Of a stretch of 64,000 nt of DNA, positions 31,374 through 42,292 are shown piece after piece. The first letter of the stretch is position 1, and every line of letters begins with the position of its first letter. A program made the translations under genes and the position numbers. The DNA comes from Mesorhizobium sp. M9A.F.Ca.ET.002.03.1.2 (GTDB lineage Bacteria > Pseudomonadota > Alphaproteobacteria > Rhizobiales > Rhizobiaceae). Below the pieces are notes generated by a model, which was not told where the DNA came from, did not search any database, and worked only from the letters and a program-made list of their open reading frames with translations. Location: assembly GCF_003952365.1 (NCBI RefSeq), contig NZ_CP034443.1, positions 2,845,001 through 2,909,000 of the forward strand. The letters are read 5' to 3'.

Positions 31374-31565
31374 GAGGGCATGCCGCGCCGTCCAGACTGT
31401 CAGATCGGGCATTCGTCAGATGGTTGTCCGCTAACTTAACTGGCAGAGTCTACAGGACGTGTCCAGCATTGCGAACTCACCGATCGCTTGGCGGCCAAAG
31501 CTGCCGGCAAGCGATCGCCTCATCCAGCCGTCTGCACCATCTCATCACAGACATCATCGGTGATG

Positions 31566-31952
31566 CTACCTGCCCAGCATATGTCCAGCATTTCGCAGGG
31601 CGGCCAGAAGGAGCCTCGCATAGCCTGTGACATCGATCTGGGCCTGCATGGACAGGGGCATGCTGGTCCAGTTCTCCAATGGTGCAATGAAAGGTGAGAA
31701 GGTGCCATTGACAAGGCAACAGCAGCTAACAAGGCCCTCTCGGTCCAATGCCACCACACCGATCTTGTCGCCTGGATATCCAATGGCTGCGACTCGCTGG
31801 ACCTCCAGGTCACCGTCAACCCGCACGTCGAAAAGAAGGCTACCACGGCTCCTCGTGGCTATCTCAGCCGCCTTCTCATCAAAGCTTGAAGAGAGCAAGC
31901 GGACGCTTTCCACCGCCATCTGGAAAATCACCAAATCCAGTTCATTCACGGC
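31566..31952 (-). CDS. Hypothetical protein, 128 residues
   Basis: Not recognised. From ATG 31952 the product reads as a balanced soluble protein with alternating strands and helices (FQMAVESVRLLSSSFDEKAA, GYPGDKIGVVALDREG), unlike the noise frames around it. There is no clear ribosome site, and an upstream ATG at 31997 is possible. It may be a real small gene or a remnant. Confidence 0.35.
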   Translation of the reverse strand, partial: AVNELDLVIFQMAVESVRLLSSSFDEKAAEIATRSRGSLLFDVRVDGDLEVQRVAAIGYPGDKIGVVALDREGLVSCCCLVNGTFSPFIAPLENWTSMPLSMQAQIDVTGYARLLLAALRNAGHMLGR

Positions 31953-31997
31953 CATATGGGCAATTGCGCGCAATGGGTGGTGATTGCAATGACACAC

Positions 31998-32560
31998 ACT
32001 GCTTGTTCACAGATGTCGGTCACGAACGATCATTCGTCGGGTTCCGGTTCCGACCAACGGTGTGGCCACCTGATCGTGCTGCGGTTCGAACATTCCTAAC
32101 GCGAGCCGAGCGCTGTTGATGAGGATGGAGTCTAGGTCTCGGGCCCTGCCTCGCGGCTTGCTCATCCTTGGCAGACCCCTTGCAACGCCGCCGCGATGGC
32201 GCAAACGCCAGATGACGCTGATCCATCGCTTAATCGTGAACTGAGCTTCTGAACACCCTTGGTGGGACAGCAGGGTGGAAGGGCTTGACCAACGCTGCCG
32301 CCGTTTTCGAAGAGGGCCCGTCCTCGATTGAATCTTTGGAGCCCCGTGCGGCGCGCAGGAAAATGTTGACCATCTGGACGCAGGTCCCAGACCCCAAGGC
32401 AAACAGGGAACCTTCCAGCCAGCCAAGCTGCGCCGAAGCAAAGAGCGACCTTTGGAATTCCCAAGAACGGACCCTTCCATAGTTGACTGGCAACCGCAGC
32501 GCGAGTGCGGGAGAGCGAACAAGCACTGCGTGAGAGGTCCTGCGCGTTTTCCCCTCTTTG
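31998..32560. other. Gene-poor stretch before dctA
   Basis: No protein family was recognised in any frame. The 3' part should hold activator sites for the sigma-54 promoter that follows. The imperfect inverted segment GAGTGCGG...GCACTGC near 32503-32530 is a weak candidate. Confidence 0.4.
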
Positions 32561-32565
32561 CTATT

Positions 32566-32580
32566 TGGCACATCGCTTGC
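32566..32580 (+). promoter_or_regulatory. Sigma-54 (RpoN) -24/-12 promoter of dctA
   Basis: TGGCACATCGCTTGC matches the TGGCAC-N5-TTGC consensus exactly. It lies about 83 bases before the dctA start, and dctA genes are classically controlled by RpoN with DctD or NifA. Confidence 0.75.
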
Positions 32581-32662
32581 GCCGAAGTGGGCGCAGCGTT
32601 CGACCGGAGCACTGCATGGGAGAAGGAGGAGCCCCACCCCGATCCGGTCAAGGAGAGAAACG

Positions 32663-33655
32663 GTGTTGGTTCCACAAGTCCCCATAGCGATCGCAGCGCC
32701 CCGCAAGCGCCATTTTGCCCGGGCCTACGTGCAGATGCTTGCCGCCATAATCCTGGGTGCTGCAATCGGCTATTTCCATTTGGAGACCGGCCAGAGCCTG
32801 AAGCCGCTCGGCGATGCCTTCGTCGATGTCGTCAAGATAATCACCGTACCTGTCATCTTCCTGACAATTGCGACCGGCATTGCCGGCATGAGCGATCTGC
32901 AGAAGGTCGGCCGAGTTGCCGCCAAGGCGATGGTTTATTTCCTCACCTTCTCGACGCTTGCACTCGTTGTCGGACTGATTGTCGCGAATATCGTTCAGCC
33001 TGGCGCCGGCCTCAACATCGATCCGGCCTCGCTCGATGTCCAAGCCGTTAAGGGCTATGTGGCCACGGCTCACGAGCAGTCCGTGACCAGCTTCCTGATG
33101 AACATCATCCCGTCAACCATTGCCAGTGCCTTCGCGGAAGGCGACATCCTGCAAGTCTTGTTCTTCTCGGTCCTGTTCGGCGCGGTCTGCCGCTACAACG
33201 GCCGCTCGATCTTCTCTCTCGTCCGATACATCAAGGACGAGCTGCTGCTCGCAACGTCCTCCTCGGAGGCCGCGCTGCCCTCGCTCATGGAGAAGATGGA
33301 AAAGGCCGGCGCCACGCATTCGGTCGTGGGTCTCATTCCATTCAATCTGGACGGCACGAATATGATGCTCGCCGCCCTCTTCATCGCCCAGACGACGAAA
33401 ACTGATCTGCCGATCGGCTGCCGGATCCTCATGCTGTTCGTCGCATTGTTCCCTTCGAACGGAACAACCCGCATTACCGGTGCAGGCCTCGTCACAATGG
33501 CTGCAACGCTCTTTCTTGTTCCGGCCGCACCGGTCACCTCCGTGGGTCTTATTCTTGGCGTCGATCAGCTTATGTCCGAATGCCACGCGCTGACGATATT
33601 TCTCCGCAGCGTAGCGGCAACGCTGGCTGTCGCCCGGTCTGGGGCGAGCGGGATA
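32663..33655 (+). pseudogene. dctA: C4-dicarboxylate transporter DctA, internally deleted
   Basis: Dicarboxylate:cation symporter remnant. DctA imports succinate, malate and fumarate, the main carbon supplied to bacteroids. GTG 32663 follows AGGAGAG. The first ~170 codons are well conserved ([47 protein letters not shown]). Then about 80 residues, including several membrane helices, are missing, and FG joins directly to AVCRYNG. Smaller in-frame losses hit the LLVLGTSSSE and IPTGYSFNLDGTN loops, the substrate site. The family match ends near 33655 and the frame runs on into duplicated sequence to 34597. Transport is very unlikely, although frame and promoter are kept. Confidence 0.82.
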
Positions 33656-33690
33656 AACGACGATTCGGGGAGCGCCTCACTAGCGGACCG

Positions 33691-34570
33691 TTCAGCGCTC
33701 TGGCGGTGGACGGTCAAGTCGCCCGGCGTGGTGAACGCAGTTCCCCGCGCGAACGACGCTCAGCTATTGGGGTGGGCCCGATGGCGCAAAGCCGTATTTG
33801 AGAAACCGCCAGATCGCACCCGCACCTGTGCGCCTGTAGCAACTGCGGGGCACGATCAAAAGCGACCCATTTTACACCGAAAAGGCGGGCCGTTGCTGCC
33901 ACGCCGTCCATGGATTGGAGCCTCATGTCTAAGACAACGGCCACCACTCTCGCGGTTCTCCTTTTTCTCCTCGCCGTGCTGCTTTCCGTGCTGGCGAGCC
34001 ATAATAGCGCGCACCCGCCGCGGGAAAGGCCGCCCCCGCCCATGCAGTCGTGCCAATGGACAGTCAAAAGTGGAGCGGCGCACTCGTCAACGACCCCGCT
34101 TCGCCAAATCGCCGGCAACCCGGAAGGTCCGGGGACCCTTCAGCGCTCTGCCGGGCGGACGGTCAGTCGCCCGGCGTGGTGAATGGCGGTCGCGGTTGCC
34201 CGGCCCGCGCGAACGACGCTCAGCTGGGTGGGGTGGGCCCGATGGCGCAAGGCCATCTTTCCAGAAACCGCCAGAGCGCACCGGCATCTATAGCTGTGCG
34301 CCCTCGCGACTGCGCCCTGTGGCAAGTGCGGGGCTCGATCAAAAGCATTTTACACCAAAAGGCGGGCCGTTGCTGCCACGCCGTCCATGGATTGGAGACT
34401 CATGTCTAAGCCGACTGCCATCACTGTCGCAGCTCTTCTTTTACTCCTCGCCGTGCTGGCGAGCCAATATAGCGCGAACCTGCACCGGCAGGCGTGGTCG
34501 ATCGACAGGCAAAAGTGGAGCGGCGCATTCGACAACGACCCCCTTCGCCAATCGCCGGCAACCCGCAAGG
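33691..34570 (+). repeat. Tandem direct duplication of about 445 bp
   Basis: Unit 1 (about 33691-34122) and unit 2 (about 34139-34570) share long stretches such as TTCAGCGCTCTG, GAACGACGCTCAGCT, GTGGGCCCGATGGCGCAA and GGCGGGCCGTTGCTGCCACG, with small indels; the offset runs 443-477 bases. Each unit contains the start of a DsbA-like gene (M-S-K ATGs at 33925 and 34402). The copies have diverged visibly, so the duplication is not recent. Confidence 0.8.
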
Positions 34571-35049
34571 CGATGCCGTTCTGGTCATATTCAATGACTA
34601 CCACAACTGTCCGCATTGCAGACTGGCAGATCTCAACTACCAAAAAGCCTTCAAGAATGATCCCAATCTGAAGCTTGTGATCAGACGGTTCCCGGTCCTG
34701 GGACCGGATTCCCAATCGCACTCGCCTCGAGAAAACAGGGAAAGTTCGACGAATTCCACCGCGCCCTTATGACTTCCCCCAGTTGGATCATTGAAAGGAT
34801 CACTCTCAAGATCGCAGCGCGTGTGGGCCTTGACGTGGAGCAGCTCAAGCGGGAATGCAAGATCCGGCCATCGCAGATGAACTTGCGCGCGTCCGCGCAC
34901 TCGCGAAAGGTCTGCACATCGACCGTACGCCCGCGTTGGTGGTCGGCGATATAGTGATCGCCCACCTGGTCGACATGGCCAGCTTGCAACGCTTGCTCGC
35001 CGATGCGCGCTCAAAGCGTGCAGGCTCTCGTGCGGGGCAGCATCTGTAG
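34402..35049 (+). pseudogene. DsbA-family thiol-disulfide protein, multiply frameshifted
   Basis: The product would be a membrane-anchored periplasmic thioredoxin-fold protein: an N-terminal hydrophobic anchor ([19 protein letters not shown]), a CPHC redox motif in [18 protein letters not shown] and a C-terminal RTPALVVGD cis-proline strand. Reading it through needs three frame changes, near 34550, 34705 and 34862, each explained by one missing base. A 5' fragment of the same gene lies in the upstream duplicated unit (33925 onward). Three breaks point to real decay. Confidence 0.75.
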
Positions 35050-35525
35050 ATCGGCCACGCTGTTGTTGCCGGAGCGTGCCGTTTGTGGCAGCTGGCTTTG
35101 CTGTTGCTCCTCGGCATCTTGTTGCGGTCATCCAGCTGCCGTGGGCGCCAACAACAATCCTGAGCGCCCGCGCCTGAAGGCGCTGGCCGGGTGCTCGTGA
35201 ACCGAGCCCGCTTATCTTCGCCAGGCTCAGGCGGTCTTGGCCCTGCGGCTTCGCCCCCTGGCGCGGGGCAGCCTTCGGCTGCTGACGGTCGCCGGCCTGT
35301 CGGCCGGCGTCGTTTTTATCGTGGCCTTCCCCGGTGGCGCAGGGCGGGCAGCACTCCCTTCTAGGCCCGCCGCGGCGTCCCGCAACCCTTCGCTTTCGCT
35401 TCGGGTCCTCCACTCCGTTCCGGTCCTGCGGATGCAGTCCGCCTCCGACGTCGGGCCTTTCCGGTCGCTTTCGCCGCCCACCCCGCTTCCGGGGAGGGCG
35501 CGATTGAAGAGCGGAGGACATCACG
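35050..35525. other. Long GC-rich leader before the ArdC gene
   Basis: No gene is supported. The last 300 bases are rich in short inverted repeats (for example CGGCCTGTCGGCCGGCG near 35291-35310) and pyrimidine-rich runs such as CGCAACCCTTCGCTTTCGCT. A similar run precedes the DUF736 gene (CGGATCCTTCGCTGTCGCTG near 40010). Such leaders could regulate early transfer genes. Confidence 0.45.
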
Positions 35526-36527
35526 ATGCGTGCAAACAACAAACGTTGCGGCAGCCGACAGGCTGGCGCAGAGAGTGGCGGGCGCACCGGCGCCAGCCTT
35601 TATCAGGAAATCACCGACCGCATCATTGCCGAACTGGAGCGCGGCACCGTGCCATGGGTCAAGCCGTGGGGCAGGACAAGGACAGGCCTCGGCCTGCCGC
35701 GGAATGCGGCCACCCAGCGCCGATATTCCGGCATCAATATCCTGATCCTGTGGGGCGGGGTCATCGATCGCGGTTTCCCCAGCCAGAACTGGCTCACCTT
35801 CCGGCAGGCGCTTTCCCTAGGTGGCAATGTCAGGAAGGGTGAGCACGGCACCACCATCGTTCACGCTGACCGCTTTGTTCCCAAGAACGAAAAGCAACGC
35901 GCCGACACCGATGGCGACGAACCGCAGGCGGTGCCCTTCCTGAAGCGCTTTACCGTCTTCAATGTCGCGCAGTGCGATAATCTGCCCGAACATCTTTATG
36001 CCGCCGGCGAGCCTCTGCCTGAGCGCGAGATGGTCCCGCAGGCCGAGGCGCTCATTCATGCAACCGGCGCTGATTTTCGCATCGGCGGCGAGCGCGCCTT
36101 CTACATGCCCGGCAGCGACACCATACAGGTGCCGCCGCAGCCGGCTTTCTTCCACCAGATCGACTATTACCGGACCTGCTTTCACGAGCTTGGCCACTGG
36201 ACCGGCCACCCGACGCGACTCGCGCGCGACCTGTCCGGCTCCTTCGGGTCCAACACCTATGCGCGCGAGGAACTGGTCGCCGAAATCGCATCAGCCTTCA
36301 TCTGCAGCAGTCTCGGCATCGAGCCGACCGTGCGCCATGCCGACTACATCGGCTCATGGCTGACGGTTTTGCGCGAGGACAACCGCGCCATCTTCCGCGC
36401 CGCAAGCCATGCCTCGAAAGCCGCCGATTTCCTGCTTGGCCGCAATGCCGATGTCGAAGGCGAGGCACATGCCGAAACCGCCTATGGAAGCGCGCAATCA
36501 TCACACGCGGCCGCCTTGCGCCTCTGA
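35526..36527 (+). CDS. ardC: ArdC-like antirestriction protein
   Basis: Protein of 333 residues with an N-terminal ssDNA-binding ArdC domain (YQEITDRIIAELERGTVPWV at about 25-45, GINILILW, GGNVRKGEHGT) and a C-terminal zincin-like domain whose metal site is FHELGHWTGH near residue 220, followed by REELVAEIASAF with the third ligand Glu. ArdC proteins of conjugative elements protect incoming DNA from restriction in the recipient. The start at 35526 follows GAGGACATCACG. It stands next to groESL and upstream of the transfer genes, consistent with a zygotic-induction type early gene. Confidence 0.9.
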   Translation: MRANNKRCGSRQAGAESGGRTGASLYQEITDRIIAELERGTVPWVKPWGRTRTGLGLPRNAATQRRYSGINILILWGGVIDRGFPSQNWLTFRQALSLGGNVRKGEHGTTIVHADRFVPKNEKQRADTDGDEPQAVPFLKRFTVFNVAQCDNLPEHLYAAGEPLPEREMVPQAEALIHATGADFRIGGERAFYMPGSDTIQVPPQPAFFHQIDYYRTCFHELGHWTGHPTRLARDLSGSFGSNTYAREELVAEIASAFICSSLGIEPTVRHADYIGSWLTVLREDNRAIFRAASHASKAADFLLGRNADVEGEAHAETAYGSAQSSHAAALRL

Positions 36528-36622
36528 TGACGCAAAAGCCGCGCAACCAACTCGACAGTTCTTTTGAGGTTGCGCTAACATGGCCGGCGTTGGCGCCGAT
36601 CGTTTATCGGATCGAGGTTCGC

Positions 36623-36649
36623 AAAAAAAGGGCGGCATTGCTGCCGCCC
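36623..36649 (-). terminator. Rho-independent terminator of groESL
   Basis: On the minus strand GGGCGGCAGCAATGCCGCCC is followed by seven Ts: an eight-base-pair GC stem, a four-base loop and a T-run, starting about 28 bases after the groEL stop. Confidence 0.92.
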
Positions 36650-36676
36650 CTCGTTGCGAAAGCTGCCAGAGCTGGA

Positions 36677-38703
<2,027 letters not shown>

Positions 38704-38743
38704 TTTCGGATTTTTCCCTGGTGCGGATGTTGAGGGGTTTTTG

Positions 38744-38770
38744 TTAGCACTCGCGATGGACGAGTGCTAA
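38744..38770 (-). promoter_or_regulatory. CIRCE operator (HrcA binding site)
   Basis: A perfect TTAGCACTC-N9-GAGTGCTAA inverted repeat, 40 bases before the groES start. This is the conserved operator of the heat-shock repressor HrcA. Confidence 0.95.
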
Positions 38771-38804
38771 CGCGATAGTGAGGTAGGCTGTAAGCGGGCA
38801 CTCG

Positions 38805-39113
38805 TCAAGACGGACGAGGGCAGGCGAGGAGCTCTGGCCCCCTCCCCGGTGGAACCCAACGCATACGCGCATCCGCGTTGATGGCTGCGAGCCCCACATT
38901 TCCATTGAATTCGGCGTCATGACGCCAACTTGCGCGCGCCGCTTCCAAGTCGTCAGTCGTGCTGCCGTCAGCACGAACATGGGGCTGCGCTTCACTTCCC
39001 GTCGAAGCCGCGGCAAGCAGCGTCGCCGTCAGCACGCTCCTTTGCAGATGCTTGCCAAAGGTGGACAGTGAGCGCACCTGCGCCGGGCTGTTGGTGCGAA
39101 CGTAAGACGTCAT
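38805..39113 (-). CDS. Small predicted exported protein, function unknown
   Basis: No family recognised. The ATG at 39113 has a strong AAAAAGGAG ribosome site seven bases before it and opens a 102-residue protein. A basic stretch then a hydrophobic run (LQRSVLTATLLAAASTGSEA) looks like a signal peptide with cleavage near S-E-A, leaving a short hydrophilic mature part. The upstream open frame to 39263 is not needed. It stands on the same strand as groESL but ahead of the CIRCE promoter, so it is probably a separate transcript. Confidence 0.5.
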   Translation of the reverse strand: MTSYVRTNSPAQVRSLSTFGKHLQRSVLTATLLAAASTGSEAQPHVRADGSTTDDLEAARASWRHDAEFNGNVGLAAINADARMRWVPPGRGPELLACPRPS

Positions 39114-40123
39114 TGACAACTCCTTTTTGCAAGTCGAGCCCTTCTCCACCTTCGGCCGCCGTCGACGCGAAGAAGTCCGCATCGCGTTGATGACGAGCTG
39201 CGAAAAAGAGAAAGATGTGTTTGATGGCTGCGGCCCCAACGGTGCCTTCAGATTTGAGATCACTTCCGCCGCGAGCGGCTGAAGCTCCTCGCAACGTCAC
39301 AATCGAATCTGCTGCCAAGCCTCCAGGAAAGGAGAGCATTGCTCATCTCGCGCTTGTGCATGCAGTCAACCTTCGATCCGTGTTGCCACATCTCAAGTGC
39401 AAATGCCGTGCCAAAGCTCACTGGGTAGTGAACGCATGGCTCTCCCTGAAAACCTCACAAATCCAGCATGGTCAATTGTGCGGAACCCGACATGCGTCTT
39501 CTGCCACTGTCAGCTTTCGGACAGGCATGACGCGTTTCGCGCCGACCACCGGTCGATCGGTTTTGGGGCCGGTCTGTTCGCCTCATAAGAGCGCGTCACG
39601 TTGCGTAGCGGTTTCCCGAGCGCCGCCACATGACACTGGACCTGCAGGTAGCACCGGCTTCTCATCCAGCCTTGCTTTGGCCCCTTCGCGTATCAAATTC
39701 CCGCTGGCGAGCCCTGCTTTCATAGATCGCACCATGCCGGATGTCTGCTCTGGCGCCCGACCCGCTGGCACGATCTCGATCCGGCATAAGGGCGCAGCAT
39801 CTTTGCAGGCCGTTTCATCCCGGCGTCCTGCTTGGCTGAAAGACCGCACTTGGCGAGCGGTCTCCATGCTCTCTCCAAGGACCATCCCTGCGGCTGGCTT
39901 GTCGACCTATGGGCGGGTCCGGCCGCCCGAAACCCTCGCCATCAGCTTTTTTCCCCGCCGCCTGCGGCGGCTTCCTCGCGCCGCTTCGCTCACAAAAAAG
40001 CTGCCCGCTCGGATCCTTCGCTGTCGCTGCGGCCCTGTCGGATTCAGGCGGTCCTGACGCGCCCATTACGGTGCGCCATCGCAGGGGATGGTCCCCGGCG
40101 AAACCACAAAAGGAGACTTCGAA
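39114..40123. other. Long stretch without supported gene, leader before DUF736 gene
   Basis: About 1 kb. A 280-codon plus-strand frame (39215-40057) is open but Arg/Ser/Pro-rich and unlike any protein, typical of GC-rich noise. The last 200 bases carry short GC inverted repeats (CCGCCTGCGGCGG near 39957-39969) and a pyrimidine-rich run akin to the one before the ArdC gene. Confidence 0.45.
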
Positions 40124-40447
40124 ATGACCGCGATCGGTTACGTCAACAAGCAGGAAAACGGCGCCTACAAGGGCCAGCTCAAGACGCTCAGCGTCCGCGC
40201 CGACATCGATATCGTCCCCAACCAGGCCAAGAGCGCCGACAACCATCCCGACTTCCGGGTGCTTACGCAAGGAGTCGAAGTTGGCGCCGGCTGGATCCGC
40301 ACCGGCGAGACTTCCGGCAAGGATTATGTGAGCCTGTCGATTGCAGCGCCGGAGTTCGGACCGCGCAAGCTCTACGCCAATCTCGGCCGCGCCGCCGGCC
40401 AGGACGATCACGACACCTACGCCATCATCTGGAACCCGGCCGACTGA
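40124..40447 (+). CDS. DUF736 family protein
   Basis: Small conserved protein of 107 residues found on rhizobial plasmids and conjugative islands, usually close to relaxase and antirestriction genes. The opening IGYVNKQENGAYKGQLKTLS and the central GVEVGAGW and SLSIAAPEFGPRKLYANLG are standard for the family. The ATG at 40124 has AAAAGGAGA before it. Molecular role is unknown. Confidence 0.92.
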   Translation: MTAIGYVNKQENGAYKGQLKTLSVRADIDIVPNQAKSADNHPDFRVLTQGVEVGAGWIRTGETSGKDYVSLSIAAPEFGPRKLYANLGRAAGQDDHDTYAIIWNPAD

Positions 40448-40460
40448 CCGGCCGAGATAG

Positions 40461-40491
40461 AGCCTCGCGCCGCAGCCCCGGCGCGGGGCTC
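40461..40491 (+). terminator. Strong GC hairpin after DUF736 gene
   Basis: GAGCCTCGCGCCG pairs with CGGCGCGGGGCTC around a five-base loop, 13 bases after the DUF736 stop. There is no T-run, so it may be a transcript-end stabiliser or an attenuator rather than a classical terminator. Confidence 0.45.
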
Positions 40492-40627
40492 ATTCCCAGG
40501 AGTTCCACCCAAACCCCGTCCGCCCTAAAGGGCGGCGAAAACTCTCCCCCGACTCTTCGCCCGTCCCCGAGACGATCTCCCTCGCCCATCCTCGCCCTCG
40601 CTTGTCCGAAGCGAAACGAGGATCATC

Positions 40628-40897
40628 ATGGACGACGAAAACGAACGCGCGGCCCGCGCGAAAAAGGGCAGCCCGTTTCTCAGCACAGCCCAAGCCGCCT
40701 TCTATATCGGGCTCTCCCAGCGCACGCTCGAAAAGATGCGGCTCAAGGGCGGCGGCCCGAAATTCCGCAAGCACGGCCGCTATGTCCGCTATCACATCGA
40801 CGAACTCGACCATTGGTCGAAAGGACACCCGCAGCACTCCACCGCCGGCGATGGCAAGGCCGGTTCCGGCCAGGGCGGCACGGGAGGCCGTTCATGA
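40628..40897 (+). CDS. rdfS: Helix-turn-helix excisionase-like protein (RdfS-like)
   Basis: 89-residue protein with a MerR/excisionase-type winged helix: FLSTAQAAFYIGLSQRTLEKMRLKG, then GGPKFRKHGRYVRYHIDELDHW. In the M. loti ICE the recombination directionality factor RdfS has this fold and lies directly upstream of traF and the relaxase gene, exactly the position here; it directs excision of the element. The symbol rests on fold plus position. ATG 40628 follows GAAACGAGGATCATC. Its stop overlaps the traF start. The leader 40510-40535 contains a CGCCCT-AA-AGGGCG hairpin followed by AAAA. Confidence 0.72.
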   Translation: MDDENERAARAKKGSPFLSTAQAAFYIGLSQRTLEKMRLKGGGPKFRKHGRYVRYHIDELDHWSKGHPQHSTAGDGKAGSGQGGTGGRS

Positions 40898-41442
40898 GGC
40901 GGCGCCCTTCCATCCATCTGATCGGCAGCCGCCTGAGGCGTGTTCGAGCCCGTAAGACGGTCGCCTTGGCCGCGGCCGGTCTCGGTCTTTTGGGCTTCAC
41001 GGCGCTGGGAAAGCCCACCCCTTGGCTGGTCTGGAACGCCTCGGCCAGCGCGCCGATCGGCCTTTACCGCATCGCTGCGGGAGCGCTGGCGCGTGGCGAT
41101 CTCGTGCTCGTGCGCCCGCCTGAATACGCGGCGTATCTCGCCGCCGAGCGCAGCTATCTGCCTCGCAATGTGCCGCTGGCAAAACGTCTTGCAGCGCTGC
41201 CGGACGATAATGTCTGCGCCTTCAATGACGCCATCATCATCGGCGGCGACATCGTCGCGCGCCGGCTCAAAATCGACGCCGAAGGCCGACCTTTGCCATG
41301 GTGGAACGGCTGCCGAGCGCTCGGGGATAACGAGGTTTTCCTGCTCGGCAGCGACAAAAACCGCTCCTTCGACAGCCGCTATTTCGGGCCTGTTCCCACT
41401 CAAAATGTCATCGGGAGGCTCGTACCGCTATGGACCGAGTGA
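40894..41442 (+). CDS. traF: TraF-type S26 signal peptidase for conjugation
   Basis: Membrane-bound maturation peptidase of 182 residues that in RP4-like systems cyclises or trims the TrbC pilin. One N-terminal membrane segment (TVALAAAGLGLLGFTALG) precedes the S26 motif SAPIGLYRI holding the catalytic Ser. Other S26-like strands are GDLVLVRPP, DIVARRL, then DNEVFLLGSDKNRSFDSRYFG. It overlaps rdfS by four bases and the transglycosylase gene by 13, so the three are coupled. Confidence 0.9.
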   Translation: MRRRPSIHLIGSRLRRVRARKTVALAAAGLGLLGFTALGKPTPWLVWNASASAPIGLYRIAAGALARGDLVLVRPPEYAAYLAAERSYLPRNVPLAKRLAALPDDNVCAFNDAIIIGGDIVARRLKIDAEGRPLPWWNGCRALGDNEVFLLGSDKNRSFDSRYFGPVPTQNVIGRLVPLWTE

Positions 41443-42113
41443 CCCTCCTCTTGTTGGGCATGATCGCCATTGCGCCATGCGCCTGTTCCGCCTCGACCGG
41501 CGCTGAGCCGGTCGCCATCTCCCAAAGTCCGCAGCTGCGAAAGTGGCAGACGTTGGTATCGGAAGCAAGCCGGCGCTTCCATATTCCCCAAGCCTGGATC
41601 TATGCCGTCATGGCTGCCGAAAGCGGCGGCAAGACAATGCGCGGCGGCCGCCCCATCACCTCCCCCGCTGGCGCCATGGGCCTCATGCAGGTGATGCCCG
41701 GCACCTATGAGGAGATGCGGGTCGAACACGGCCTTGGGCCTAACCCCCACGATCCGCGCGACAATATCCTGGCCGGCACGGCCTATCTCAGCGCCATGTA
41801 TGACCGCTTCGGATTTCCTGGCCTGTTTGGCGCCTACAATGCCGGTCCCGAGCGCTACGACGAGCATTTGAAGCGTGGCAAACCGCTGCCAGAAGAGACC
41901 GTCGAGTACCTCGACCAACTCAAGGCGGCCGGAGTTTCGGCGGCCGACATCGAGGCGTTCGAAAGCCAATCTGTCGCTCCAAAGGCGCAAATCGCTCCTC
42001 TCGGACGGTCGCTGTTCTTCATTCATGACGGTGTTCACTCAGGCGTGCGAAACGGCGATCTCTTCGTGCCGCTCGGCAAGGACGGCGCGCAGCCGAAGGA
42101 GCCGGTGCGTTAG
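41430..42113 (+). CDS. Lytic transglycosylase (VirB1-like)
   Basis: Periplasmic muramidase of 227 residues that opens peptidoglycan for the conjugation channel. A signal peptide (LLLLGMIAIAPCACSAS, possibly lipidated at its Cys) precedes an SLT domain: IYAVMAAESGGKT with catalytic Glu, GAMGLMQVMPGTY, and YNAGP. A C-terminal tail after residue 150 is family-specific. It lies between traF and rlxS in the conserved order of Mesorhizobium ICEs. Confidence 0.9.
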   Translation: MDRVTLLLLGMIAIAPCACSASTGAEPVAISQSPQLRKWQTLVSEASRRFHIPQAWIYAVMAAESGGKTMRGGRPITSPAGAMGLMQVMPGTYEEMRVEHGLGPNPHDPRDNILAGTAYLSAMYDRFGFPGLFGAYNAGPERYDEHLKRGKPLPEETVEYLDQLKAAGVSAADIEAFESQSVAPKAQIAPLGRSLFFIHDGVHSGVRNGDLFVPLGKDGAQPKEPVR

Positions 42114-42292
42114 CCATGGGCGGACGGGGGCGCGTCTGGCGGGGCTGGGCGCGTAAGGCAAGATAAAGGTACCGCCTCCAGGAGGCGGTTAAATCTTTGT
42201 CTGCACATCGTTTTTCCAGGAGGCTGCCGCCGGTGCCAAGAGGGTTGGACGTGTAAGTGTCTGATTTTGCTTGATATGTCTGGGAGGCTCGC
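42114..42292 (+). other. Intergenic region before relaxase gene, candidate oriT
   Basis: 180 bases between the transglycosylase and the relaxase gene. It includes a perfect hairpin ACCGCCTCC-A-GGAGGCGGT (42171-42189) followed by the AT-rich TTAAATCTTTGTC. Origins of transfer typically lie beside the relaxase gene and show such inverted repeats. The nic site cannot be named from sequence alone. Confidence 0.35.

Noticed and set aside
32007..32765. 252-codon minus-strand frame over the dctA promoter region
   Set aside because: Covers a sigma-54 promoter and dctA start on the other strand; no domain or start signal recognised.
33656..34597. Continuation of the dctA frame for another 300 codons
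   Set aside because: The added sequence is Arg-rich and unlike DctA; it is the duplicated non-dctA DNA read in an arbitrary frame.
39215..40057. 280-codon plus-strand open frame
   Set aside because: Composition is Arg/Ser/Pro-rich with no domain, no ribosome site, and it overlaps a structured leader; judged GC-rich noise.
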